30,449 nt of DNA from Oppiella nova (lineage: Eukaryota > Arthropoda > Arachnida > Sarcoptiformes > Oppiidae), in the NCBI GenBank assembly GCA_905397405.1, contig CAJPVJ010000248.1, positions 1 through 30,449 of the forward strand. Reading direction: 5' to 3'. Below are positions 12,301 to 22,491 of the stretch, piece by piece. The notes beneath the pieces are model-generated. The model was not told the origin of the DNA, did not search any database, and was given only the letters and a program-made list of their open reading frames with translations. Position numbers and translations under genes: made by a program. Numbering within the stretch: position 1 is the first letter of the stretch; each line of letters opens with the position of its first letter.

Positions 12301-13337
12301 ATTAACCAAAGCCTCCAATCTGTTGACTATCTGTTCGGCAACGCCTTCATCTGCCGTCACAACCATCACTACAATCACTTCGAGTAATATTAAAAACATT
12401 TGCAGTAATAATAATAATAATAATAACAGTAATACCAGTAAAGACAGCAATTGTGTCAATAATACCAATAATTCAGTTAATAGTGAGTTTGAGTGTCAGT
12501 GGAATGACTGCAAGAAGTAAGTGTCACTTGAATACCAGTCCAATGCAAACCAAACTAACATCCAATGATTACTTTGCAGAACATTTGGTCGGCCGTCAGA
12601 AGTGTTTTTACACGTTCACAACCACCATATAATGCCCGCCAGTTTCCCCAATGTTATGACCTGTCTATGGGGTGGACCAGAAGGCACTGGACCCGGATGT
12701 CTGTCTAAGAGACCAAAACTCTCATTACTCACACATCTTTTGGTATGTCTACTGATTGTCAAGTGATTTACCCGTTGTATTCAAATGTAATCAATGTCTA
12801 TACCATTGCTCAGGACTTTCACTGCAATCCAAATGTCATACAACAAGATTCCGTGCGAAAGAAACAGTTGTCATCCGTGGGATCGACAGCTATAGTGTTA
12901 CCACAACCGCCGGCACATCCCGGTTACGCACATAACGCCGCACTTCTGGCCATCAGAAGGCATGCGACCAATTATGTGGTGAGTATTGAATCGGTTTAGA
13001 GTTATACACCTATACTCAAGCCAATGGTTACGGTATGTCTTATAGGAAGCGCCAACATTGCCTCCAATAACCAAATTGACTCCTTTGACGGTTAGTATTA
13101 GACTGACGTCTGCACTAATACTCCGAAATCTGGCCCTACATTCAAATTTTGTCAAAAGGTATGTCCGCTTCACTCTCTTGTCTCAAATGAAATGATGATT
13201 AATTGGATGTGTTTTCCATGAATGACAGAACACTGGAATGTTTTGAACAATACTTATGTGAGTTATGTATGTCTGACGGAAGGGATGAGTCGCGAACAAT
13301 AGCCCAGTGTTTGGCTGTGATTACAGATAAAACATGA
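6329..13337 (+). CDS. Bap170: ARID2/Bap170 (BAF200), PBAF chromatin-remodelling subunit
   Basis: Ten exons: 6329-6399, 6462-6605, 6670-6798, 6867-7776, 9944-10079, 10143-12516, 12580-12742, 12814-12978, 13046-13158 and 13229-13337 (stop TGA). All phases agree, giving 1437 aa. In the family this is the signature subunit of the PBAF form of SWI/SNF, in the nucleus. Exons 1-3 encode the ARID DNA-binding domain (residues about 5-110; FYRNRGHHNPQPQQFIARIN, SLY-like SQLYSYVIESGG, NLWDDIYCKLF). An acidic DDEDE follows. Exon 4 contains the conserved block LFCSLLSGLPNELDFALKV and LRNLSF of the armadillo-like region, ending in exon 5. Exon 6 has an RFX-type domain (about 530-591; FALNWLRQSYEPNTNLNENQ), then a long Ser/Thr/Asn-rich linker. 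Exons 6-8 hold the paired zinc motifs CQWNDCKKTFGRPSEVFLHV and CLWGGPEG...HLLDFHC. The tail is ALLAIRRHATNYV and LTSALILRNLALHSNF, as in ARID2. First of two adjacent ATGs chosen. Introns are 62-71 nt except intron 4 (2167 nt). Confidence 0.95.
7777..9943 (+). other. Long ARID2 intron 4
   Basis: Bounded by donor GAG/gtattc at 7777 and acceptor tttcacag ending at 9943, phase 0 on both sides. At 2167 nt it is about thirty times longer than the other introns of the gene. It holds short palindromic stretches near 7850-7865 (cagtacagtactg) and 7957-7982 (tactacactatactatagtg). A less AT-rich patch lies at 7990-8300, and the 158-bp inverted repeat is at 9064-9483. No nested gene could be supported. 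Confidence 0.75.
9064..9483. repeat. 158-bp inverted repeat (foldback) in ARID2 intron 4
   Basis: Left arm 9064-9221 and right arm 9326-9483 are reverse complements over 158 bp with about three mismatches and no gap, around a 104-bp spacer. A further weaker match (attttattaaat, near 9049-9060 and 9509-9520) lies outside, with about 20 extra bases in the right arm. No convincing target-site duplication was seen. It fits a MITE-like foldback element or a long hairpin RNA source. It lies in the sense strand of ARID2 pre-mRNA, so the transcript could fold on itself. Confidence 0.9.
12406..12426 (+). repeat. (AAT)n microsatellite coding poly-Asn in ARID2
   Basis: Trinucleotide run giving seven consecutive Asn within the disordered linker just before the ARID2 zinc motifs. 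In frame, so length changes would not break the protein. Confidence 0.85.
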
Positions 13338-13351
13338 GAATATATTTTACA

Positions 13352-13357
13352 AATAAA
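13352..13357 (+). terminator. ARID2 poly(A) signal AATAAA
   Basis: Canonical hexamer 15 bp after the ARID2 stop codon. The region up to the convergent zinc-finger gene at 13628 is AT-rich, as expected for 3' UTRs of both genes. The signal is inferred from consensus only. Confidence 0.5.
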
Positions 13358-13627
13358 TGGCACCAAAAAATACATTTGATAGCCGAGTCTCAAAATGTGG
13401 TCAACTTATGAAACGTTGCAATCGTTGGAAACCCTTAAGGAGTTTGACGCGAATCTCCTCTCATGTCATCACCATTTCTGTCATAAATTGTTATTTAATT
13501 TAATTAAAGCAAAACTTTTGTGTCATTTTATAAATTAAAGTATAAATAATTGCGACAAAATAACATAATTTTTAATGAGAAATTAAATTATTGACAAAAT
13601 TATATGAAATTGAATTCAATTTAAGAA

Positions 13628-14443
13628 TTAATAAATTATTGATTTATATTTGAAGTGCAAGTGTTCGCCAATTATTTGATTCAAGTCCTGAAGACCTGTT
13701 CTCAACACTGAGAACAACGTCTTCGCGCACTTGTCGTCAGTTCCCAAATGAATGCCAATCTCTCGCTGCAGTTCCACAGACTTCTCGAAGATATGACAGG
13801 GAAGTGGTTGCGGAAGAATGCGACAAACGTTTATGAAATCAATCACTGAATTCACATAATTTGCATCATTCAAGTCAATGGTCTCACTGTCCGATGGATT
13901 CGCGTCACCACTGGTTCCACAACTTTGTCCCACATTTGCATCATTAGTGCACTTCTTGTCATTCTTATGGACTCTAATCCGATGTCTCTTGAGGGCTGAC
14001 ATGTCGTTGAACCCAAGCGCACACACATCGCACTTGTATTGTCTGTGGTTGTCGTGTATCTTCATGTGTCTGACCAAATCGCACCGGTATTTGAAAGTAT
14101 TTCCGCATTTGTCGCACAAACAGCTCTTGAATTGGTTGTGAGACAAGGAGTGGGATGTGAGGGCCCACTGAGTGCTGAAGTGACGGCCGCACACATGGCA
14201 TGTCTTGGCCCTCGTCGACGACCCCGACGACACCTCTTTCACTGTGGGATCAGTTGTGTTGAGGTGTCGTTTCTGGTGTTTCTTATAATTGGAAATCTGA
14301 CGGAAAGTTTGTCCACAAGTGAGGCACTGATAGGGCTTACAATTGGTGTGAATGTGTTTGTGCTCTTTGAGGGACACTCTCCTCGTGAACACCTGATGAC
14401 AGACATCGCATCCAAACACGCGATCCCGAGACACACGAGACAT
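13628..14443 (-). CDS. C2H2 zinc-finger protein with five fingers
   Basis: Single-exon frame of 271 aa. Five C2H2 fingers are readable in the N-terminal two-thirds: CDVCHQVFTRRVSLKEHKHI, CLTCGQTFRQISNYKKHQKR, CHVCGRHFSTQWALTSHSLS, CDKCGNTFKYRCDLVRHMKI and CDVCALGFNDMSALKRHRIR, each followed by the last His. A spacer with SGSSTRAK separates fingers 2 and 3. The C-terminal 90 residues carry no finger, only an acidic/Asn-rich stretch and a helical tail. The likely role is sequence-specific DNA binding in the nucleus; the particular family member is not recognised. The start is set at the first in-frame ATG (14441-14443). The frame stays open 11 codons further only from a TTG, and a CAG before the ATG region could be a splice acceptor, so an upstream exon is possible. 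The gene converges on ARID2 (290 bp between stops). Confidence 0.85.
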   Translation of the reverse strand: MSRVSRDRVFGCDVCHQVFTRRVSLKEHKHIHTNCKPYQCLTCGQTFRQISNYKKHQKRHLNTTDPTVKEVSSGSSTRAKTCHVCGRHFSTQWALTSHSLSHNQFKSCLCDKCGNTFKYRCDLVRHMKIHDNHRQYKCDVCALGFNDMSALKRHRIRVHKNDKKCTNDANVGQSCGTSGDANPSDSETIDLNDANYVNSVIDFINVCRILPQPLPCHIFEKSVELQREIGIHLGTDDKCAKTLFSVLRTGLQDLNQIIGEHLHFKYKSIIY

Positions 14444-14983
14444 CGCGAAGCATCTGATTGTCTTCACGAAAATCAATCAAACATCCAATGGATTAGCCAT
14501 TCATTGGATCCATGTCTTCAACTCTCCACAAACACTGTCACTGAATGACAACTATTGCCCCCAATATTGAAGCAATGATTTAATAAATTGCAGTCAAGTA
14601 TCAAATCTTTCATTGCTTTCAATGAATGAGTATTTTATGTGAATTAACATAAATAACTGCAAACAAAGCATGAGTTCAACAAAATTGGCTATTTTTATGA
14701 TACATAGACGGGTCACTCATCTCACATCCATACGAGTATCCATTCAGTCATATGAATATGAGATATAATACCATATTTCAAATAAACTTACTGTAACCTC
14801 AATTGTCTAATAGACTATGTTATGACATGGATGCATTTCATTTTCAATGCAAACTTCAAACAAACTTTTATAGTTAGAACTAAATCGGAAATTATAATAA
14901 CTCTAACTTAACTTATTAATACTTCATATTCATCGTATAGTATCGTATGATACAGTATAAAGCTTATACATTATATTTAACGA

Positions 14984-15026
<43 letters not shown>

Positions 15027-15984
15027 CTCATTTACAATAGTAGCAAAACTGTTAATTGCAATTTAGTTGAATGTATGGAAGGTTTAAAACAGACAAACAG
15101 GTGTTTACAGTTATACAAATTATAGACAACTTCATGTCATTACACTCTTTAACAGTTCAAGTTAAGATATACTGCTAATTAGTGAAATACTTAACAGATT
15201 GTGCCAATAATAAGAAGGCCTACTGTACTGTAGTGTAGTGTATATTAGACTTAATTAATAAGAAAATGAAATACTGTATTCAATATGATTACTCGTCTCA
15301 TAAATTGATGCCAATAATTGGTTCAATTCGCAAATGAGTGCACAGTCTGTGGGAAAAGTTTAGGATTTGTGTAATCTATCCATAAATACAGTTAACGTGT
15401 GTTTGTGTTGACTCTGACACTGGACTGGCATTCAATGCGTTGACTGCAGTCATCATTAAATGCTTTACGCATTGATTATACGGTAATACAGTTTGTAATA
15501 TGAATTGAATTGTGAATCAAATAATGTAATGGTTTTCATAGCATTATAGATAATATGATGTGTATTACTATTATAATACTATAACTATAATATTAATATA
15601 AAATGTATTTCACTTATAAATGGCGTTAAAAACATACAAACAGTTGACTAAACATTGAATTCATTTGTTATTCATTCAGTATTCATACATTGAGTCAATT
15701 AAACAACACTTTTACCATTAATTGGTGTCTATTTGAGTGAATTAATTGATTTGAATTGCATTTGAATTGATTGGACAGTGATTAAGTGTTTGTATTGACA
15801 CTCATTAGTGATAATAAATATAATAACAAACAAATGACTCATTGATTGAAACAACGGTTTAAATGATTGAACACTTAATTGGCTTTTAATTGAACACTAG
15901 TTTTGATACCAATTATAAGAAATTGTTTTATTGTTTGGCGAAAGTGTCTAAAATTGGGGACAATTTGAGTGAATCTTAACTGAA
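14444..15984. other. Intergenic region between divergent C2H2 gene and GOLPH3
   Basis: 1.5 kb of AT-rich DNA separating two divergent genes, so both promoters should be here. The only distinct element is a TC microsatellite at 14989-15024. No coding region is supported. Confidence 0.6.
14989..15024. repeat. (TC)n microsatellite
   Basis: About 18 uninterrupted TC dinucleotides in intergenic DNA, roughly 550 bp upstream of the C2H2 gene start. In this position it could act as a GAGA-factor-like site on the opposite strand (GA repeats), but nothing shows that directly. Confidence 0.95.
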
Positions 15985-17049
<1,065 letters not shown>

Positions 17050-17702
17050 TAATAAATTTATATTTAATTGTAAAATTGGATTTTAATTTTCAAAATAGAA
17101 AATTAAAAGTTAAACAAATCCTTAAACTAGGAGATAATATACTGTATACTACTGTATGTCTGGAATACGATTTGATATGAAATATATGCACAAAATTAAC
17201 CGATGGGTCGTCCCATATCTTATATCCATATATTGTTTGCTAATTTACTTTTATATTACCGGTATATCATAATCTAAGTTATTCTACTGCTTTGTATTTC
17301 TATTGTATTGCCATCAATTCAGACAACAGTTATTACCGTAATATTTATTATTTTTTGGGACCATTTGTTTTGTTTAAAAGATTAGTTTTTGCGTAAAATT
17401 CTTCCAACTTATAGAAAAACAAATCAAATAATTTTAAACAATATTTATTATAAATTCTAATAAATTATAAATAAAAGTAACAAAATTTAAAAGTATGTTT
17501 TAAAATCATTGCAAACATCATTGCGTATCATATGAACCGGTAATCAAAAAAGTAATCCTCGATTATAAGTCACGTACAAAACGTTTCATAATTAATACAA
17601 AAATATATTAGTTTTAATAAAATACTGTTAATATAATATAATATAATATAATATACTGTTATTTACTTAAATATAAAATACTTTTAAGATCCAAATGAAA
17701 GG
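17050..17702. other. Convergent 3' region between GOLPH3 and the SH3 adaptor
   Basis: 653 bp of very AT-rich DNA between two convergent stops. It has AATAAA for GOLPH3 at 17051-17056 and a minus-strand AATAAA at 17444-17449 for the adaptor. A pentanucleotide repeat of ATATA lies at about 17631-17655. No gene supported. Confidence 0.65.
17631..17655. repeat. (ATATA)x5 short tandem repeat
   Basis: Five copies of a 5-bp AT unit in the 3' flank of the adaptor gene. Simple sequence; no function implied. Confidence 0.85.
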
Positions 17703-19292
17703 TCAGGCACTTTGAGAGGCGGTCAGTGTTTTGATAATGGATTTGACGGACTCGGCATCGAATGAAATGTTGTCTAAGTTGACGAAACCTACTTTAGACC
17801 TCTCATTCTTGGCCAACCACTTGCCGGGAGGGTTGCCCTCCATTCGCAGTATAAGAACAGTCTCCCCTTTGCGGACAAACAGGTCGTATCGGTTGCCTCT
17901 GTTGTCTTCCTTAACGACGCCGGCGTTCACCGGAATCTCATCGCCTCTCAGATTAAACTTCTTCTTCACTTTCAATGCTTTGAGATTTCGTTTTCTTTCA
18001 AATGAATCCATTTTTGGTTCACTTTTTTCGTTGTCTTCAGTGTTGGCGTCACTAATGGTTTGTTTGTTTAGCTCGTCATTGAGATAGTCGTCCAGAGAAA
18101 TGGTGGACCCGTTAGAGACCATACTTTTGCCGTCAGTCTCCATATCGTACTCAAAGGGCAACACTTCGTAAATACGATCGAAATCACTGTTAGATTCTTC
18201 GTAATAGTTGTCCGCAAAGCATAGGTCGCCGTCACCGGCGAGTCCGTCGTCGTAGTGGTCGACGCCCTCATAGAGTTCGTCATCGCTTTGGTCTTCATTG
18301 TCGAGAGTGGAGTAGATTTGCTCGAATTGCACGGAATCGTTGTACAGTTCGTATCCATTCTTCGGTTCATTGCAAGTACTGGTGACCGACGGACTGTCGG
18401 CCGGCGTCAGAGTGTCCTCGTAGTAGTCCTCCTTTGGCTCGTTTGGAGGTAAGGGCGCCGGCGGTCGGAACTGTAGCACTGGTGGCACCGGAGGTCTTCG
18501 TGTGGGCTTAATAGGTCTCAATTGACTAACACTTGAGAGGCTATTAGTTTGGCATTTTTTATCACTGTTTTGAGCACTTCTTTTGCGAAGAGATAATAAT
18601 TTACTTCTTTTGAGGAATGATTTGAATACTTTTCGCCCTTTTGTCGAACCCTTTGTTACGTTTATATCACTCTTCTGAATATCACTGGTCTGTTCAGTTG
18701 ATCCACTCATGAGGTCCTCCGCTCTTGAATGCAATGTTTGGATGAATTGAGTGTTGGATTCACTGGACATCAAAGAGTGCAGAGAATGAGCCCTCGATTT
18801 GTCGTCCTTTAGATTCAATTCATTCAACTCTTTAGTCAACGATACCATCAAAGAGTTTGACCTCACATTCAGATCATTTGATCCCTGAGTGGCACTTATT
18901 TCCAATAAATGATCAATACTTTGATTCTTGAGTAAACTCTTACGCGGTTTAGGGACGGGAGGTATGGGAGGAACGGGTCGTTCACTTTGATTGAGCGCTG
19001 ATTTGTGAAATGGCGGCACATTTATGTCTGAACTTTCAATGGCTTTCGGAGGCCGAGGAAGCACTCGATTGGTCCGATTGTAAGACTTCTTGTCCGACAC
19101 ATCCATTGGAAGTGTCTTTGAATCGTTTGATGGCGAAGGAGTGGATGTGTTCTCCGAATGATTGTCTGACATGTGTTTCACTCCAATGATGGGCTGCTTC
19201 TGGTTCTGGAAAAACATTTTAAGCGAATGAACGGTCGGTGCCATCGAGTGGTCCTCCTCTTGGGCCGCATTTGTGTCGGCCTTTCCATCCAT
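17703..19292 (-). CDS. Adaptor protein with C-terminal FYB/PRAM1-type (helically extended) SH3 domain
   Basis: Single-exon frame of 529 aa. The N-terminal 370 residues are disordered and proline-rich, with SH3-binding motifs such as RVLPRPPKA, RPVPPIPPVPKPRKSL and RPIKPTRRPPVPPVL. An acidic, Tyr-rich stretch follows (EDYYEDT, EQIYSTLD, ELYEGVDHYDD, NYYEES), which could be kinase or SH2 targets. A basic segment (RKVFKSFLKRSKLLSLRKRS) lies near the middle. The last 75 residues read KKKFNLRGDEIP, RYDLFVRKGETVLILRMEGN, PPGKWLAKNERSKVGFVNLD, which resembles the hSH3 fold of ADAP/FYB and PRAM1 (family pattern NPEGKWL...YGY-K). Role is inferred as a cytoplasmic signalling scaffold; exact orthology is unsure. 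Start is the first in-frame ATG (19290-19292), because the frame beyond it opens only from TTG. It is divergent from MSL3 with 590 bp between. Confidence 0.75.
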   Translation of the reverse strand: MDGKADTNAAQEEDHSMAPTVHSLKMFFQNQKQPIIGVKHMSDNHSENTSTPSPSNDSKTLPMDVSDKKSYNRTNRVLPRPPKAIESSDINVPPFHKSALNQSERPVPPIPPVPKPRKSLLKNQSIDHLLEISATQGSNDLNVRSNSLMVSLTKELNELNLKDDKSRAHSLHSLMSSESNTQFIQTLHSRAEDLMSGSTEQTSDIQKSDINVTKGSTKGRKVFKSFLKRSKLLSLRKRSAQNSDKKCQTNSLSSVSQLRPIKPTRRPPVPPVLQFRPPAPLPPNEPKEDYYEDTLTPADSPSVTSTCNEPKNGYELYNDSVQFEQIYSTLDNEDQSDDELYEGVDHYDDGLAGDGDLCFADNYYEESNSDFDRIYEVLPFEYDMETDGKSMVSNGSTISLDDYLNDELNKQTISDANTEDNEKSEPKMDSFERKRNLKALKVKKKFNLRGDEIPVNAGVVKEDNRGNRYDLFVRKGETVLILRMEGNPPGKWLAKNERSKVGFVNLDNISFDAESVKSIIKTLTASQSA

Positions 19293-19882
19293 GTCTTCAG
19301 TCAATCATTTCCACCGATTCTATTCCTCTGGTAATAACCACTCCAATCATACAATTGGTTAATCAGACAATTGATCCATGAGTGCAGAAATGGCGACAAA
19401 CATATAGACTCATGAGTTGTGATGGCTTTTCATGAGAGGATGTCATCAACTGAAGACATTTTAAGACATTTTCGTCAAATGCATGCAAACCCTGACACAC
19501 ATTACACACAAACATTGGGTTCAACCCTTCACTACACCCCTACTCTTCCCTCAGAGTATTCCCCTCTCACTCAATGTCTGCCTATTTCTCAACTCAATGA
19601 ACATTTACAAACTGAAAATTGAACAAGATCATTATATCAATAATATTAAGTGTTCAAATTCAAGTTGACAAAATTTAAATTTAATTAATTATATGAATGA
19701 CGAGTTTTAAATTAAGTTAAAAAGTAAGTTAAAAAAAGACTGAATAGAGTTAAGTACTACTCCCGGAATATTGCAATCGACGGCACACACACTGGAAGTG
19801 CTATTAATGGTAACGATTGTTGTGAACGAGAGAGCAGTTGTTGTCAAACAAATGGAGTGAAGACTGCATTGAATGGCAATCA
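19293..19882. promoter_or_regulatory. Shared upstream region of the SH3 adaptor and MSL3
   Basis: 590 bp between divergent starts, so it must carry both promoters and 5' UTRs; nothing more specific than position supports this. The short open frames at 19419-19668 overlap one another and match no family. No TATA box could be assigned with confidence. Confidence 0.45.
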
Positions 19883-21005
19883 ATGGTCTCGAAGAGGAAA
19901 ATCCGATTCAATTTCTTGGAAAACGAGAAGGTCTTGTGGTATGTATTGGTGAGATAGTGGTGTAGATGACATTGACTGATCCCTTGGTCACCCCAGCTAT
20001 GAACCGGACCCGAAGAAGGCGAAAGTGTTGTATGAGTCGAAAGTGTTGTCGTGTTGTGTAGGGAAGGACGGGTTGGGCCGCAAATGCGCCAAATATTTGG
20101 TTCACTTCTACGGCTGGAACTCCTCGTGGGATCGACTCGTCATGGAGTGCGATATCGTCAAAGACAACCCACAGAACAGATCCCTTCAGAGGTGTTTAGC
20201 AGAGAAGGCGGCCATCGCTCTGAAGGGAAAGAAACTAAAACTCAACAAAATTCCGGCCATTATTAAGGAGATTGTGGTCAACACGAACAACACCGACACT
20301 AATGGCACACATCTCACAGACAACGACACGAATACCTCGGATGAAGACCCGGAACTGACGCAAGAGGACTCTGACAGACACTCCACCGTCTCTTCGGATG
20401 ACTTGAACTCATGGATGAGTTGCCGGACAAGTGTGCGGACGAGTGTCAGCAATGACTGCAACACAATGTCTGTGATGTCGGAGTCCAACACTTACGACGA
20501 GTCCGACTCTCAATCACTCATCTGTTGTCTGACCACCGAATTGAAAGCCATTTTAGACAAAGACTTCGCGCGTTGTGTGATCGAGAGGTCGTTATACGAA
20601 CTGCCGGTTCAGCCAAATGTCTCCCAAATCATCGATGAGTTCGCTCTCAATAACAATATATGTCTGACAACTGATCCGAACGCAGCCATCACTGAGGAGA
20701 ACGAGTCTCAGATTGTGTCTGAATTCAAGAGTTCTTTAGAGATCTATTTCAGTGCTCTCATCGAAAACCATTTCCTCTTCTACAACGAGGAAGAGAGGCA
20801 ACAGTTGAGGCAAATGCAGGTCCACTGCAAGCACTCGTTTGATGCCAACCAGACCTATGGGTTCATCCATTTGTTGCGGTTCTTGATAGCTGTGCCGGAA
20901 TTCTTACTAAACTCCGCGATCACTAAAAAACAATTGAAAATCATAGTCACACTTATCAAACATTTTGTCGATTATCTCAACAAAAAACGGGATGTCTTTA
21001 TGTAA
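19883..21005 (+). CDS. msl-3: MSL3, chromodomain/MRG subunit of the MSL complex
   Basis: Two exons: 19883-19938 and 19997-21005, with a 58-nt intron that begins GTATGT and ends CCCCAG. Joined, the product is 354 aa starting MVSKRKIRFNFLENEKVLCY, then EPDPKKAKVLYESKV. Residues about 5-90 form the chromo-barrel domain (GKDGLGRKCAKYLVHFYGWN, SSWDR, LQRCLAEKAA), as in MSL3 and MRG15. KVLCYEPDP and the NRSLQR block favour MSL3. An acidic, Ser/Thr-rich linker (about 110-195) precedes the MRG domain (about 195-350: ELKAILDKDFARCVIERSLY, ELPVQPNVSQIIDEF, and HLLRFLIAVPEFLLNS). The MRG domain is interrupted by only about 50 extra residues, shorter than in human MSL3 (about 520 aa). In flies and mammals the complex recruits MOF for H4K16 acetylation. 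MRG15 is the alternative, judged less likely. A poly(A) signal lies at 21045-21050. Confidence 0.88.
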
Positions 21006-22491
21006 CCATACCTTACGGCACAACCGCTCATTAGCTTTCATTTCAATAAACGTGTCATTCATTCGTACATTTAAAGTATTTCTTAGTTTTCAATTTACCT
21101 TATATTCAATTTATTGTTAACTTATTATCGTATTATGTCATGTGTTGTTAAATCACAACTTAATTTAATATAAATGTAGTTTAAATAGCTTACGTTCGTC
21201 ACATAGTCTTTATGTGATTACAATTTGTCATTTACTTTATTCATGTCAATCGTGTACTCAATTAATAAATCCAAACATTATATACAATTCATTTTGAAAA
21301 TGAGTTTTATTTCCCATATGTTTAACATTTGAAATTCAAAAATTGCAAATTTATTACATTTGAAAAGTGAGTTAAAAACCTAAAACAATACTCAATTGAA
21401 ATCCATATTCCATTCATTATTAACTATTAGCATTGAATTCAATTTTAGTAAAACATTATTCGATATATTATATAAAGTGTACTGGCTATTAATCTGCCAT
21501 TTTTAAACACAGGCACAGATACTCCACGTGATGACCAAAATGTACTGTTTTACACAACATTTAGCCATTGGAAAGGCTATTATTATACAAATAACTTATA
21601 AATACTATAAGACAATACAATGTAAGCAATGGAGTAGTGGTTTGTGTGTAAAGATTGCAGATTCATAGCCACAACCCTTTAATTAAGTAAATACTAATAA
21701 AATTATTGATTACCGTATAGTCAAATGAATTTACAAAATGATCAAAAGATAAAACAAATGTCAGAAACAATGAGTTTATATACAATTTGATGACTTGTCA
21801 TTCACTAAATTTAAGTTATTTACAAAATACTATTGAATGTCATTCCTGTCAAACGGAATGTGAGAAAAAAGTTAAAACATATTGTTTTTATGATGTCTTA
21901 AGAAATGGCACTAAAAAAGAGTTTTTAAGACAACGATAGAGAAGTTTTGCAACTCTTCTGAAATGGTCTTCAAACAAATAATCATAAAATTTACATAAAA
22001 AGTGTGCATTAATTATAGAAAAGTTGCCAAAAGAGAGGCACAGAAAACATTTAGAGTTGTGTTTTGGGACAAAAATACTGGCTTTCAGTCAAACCATTAG
22101 CGCTATTATTAACAAATCATTTACAATACTATAAATTGATTATAGATAATTATAAATAAGTTTACGGTTTTGTATCGTAAGTGTGTTTATAATTACAGTT
22201 AATATCACTCATAACATCAAAATTGTATATAAAGTCTCAAAAGTCTCGTTAATATCGTTGTGGCGTTCAGTCAATAGTCTGTTCTCAATCACAACTATAA
22301 GACAAGAAATATAATAATATAATACTTAAATAAATAGAAAACCATCAAAATATAAAATAATAATCAAAATCGACTAAACAATGGTATAAAATGAGTTGTT
22401 TTGGGCTTCAAATATAGTGAACACAAACCAATTGTAAATAAGATCAGAAGATTAATGTAATTGCTTTGAAAAATAATCGTCAAACTGTCCA
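21006..22491. other. Convergent 3' region between MSL3 and the scribbler C-terminal part
   Basis: 1.5 kb of AT-rich DNA between two convergent stops. It has AATAAA at 21045-21050 for MSL3, and minus-strand AATAAA hexamers (plus-strand tttatt) are present toward its left end. It most likely holds long 3' UTR of the minus-strand gene. No coding region, RNA gene or element recognised. Confidence 0.55.
21045..21050 (+). terminator. MSL3 poly(A) signal AATAAA
   Basis: Canonical hexamer 40 bp after the MSL3 stop codon. Inferred from consensus only. Confidence 0.5.

Noticed and set aside
14989-15024. CRISPR or other structured array at the TC tract
   Set aside because: It is a plain dinucleotide microsatellite with no repeat-spacer structure.
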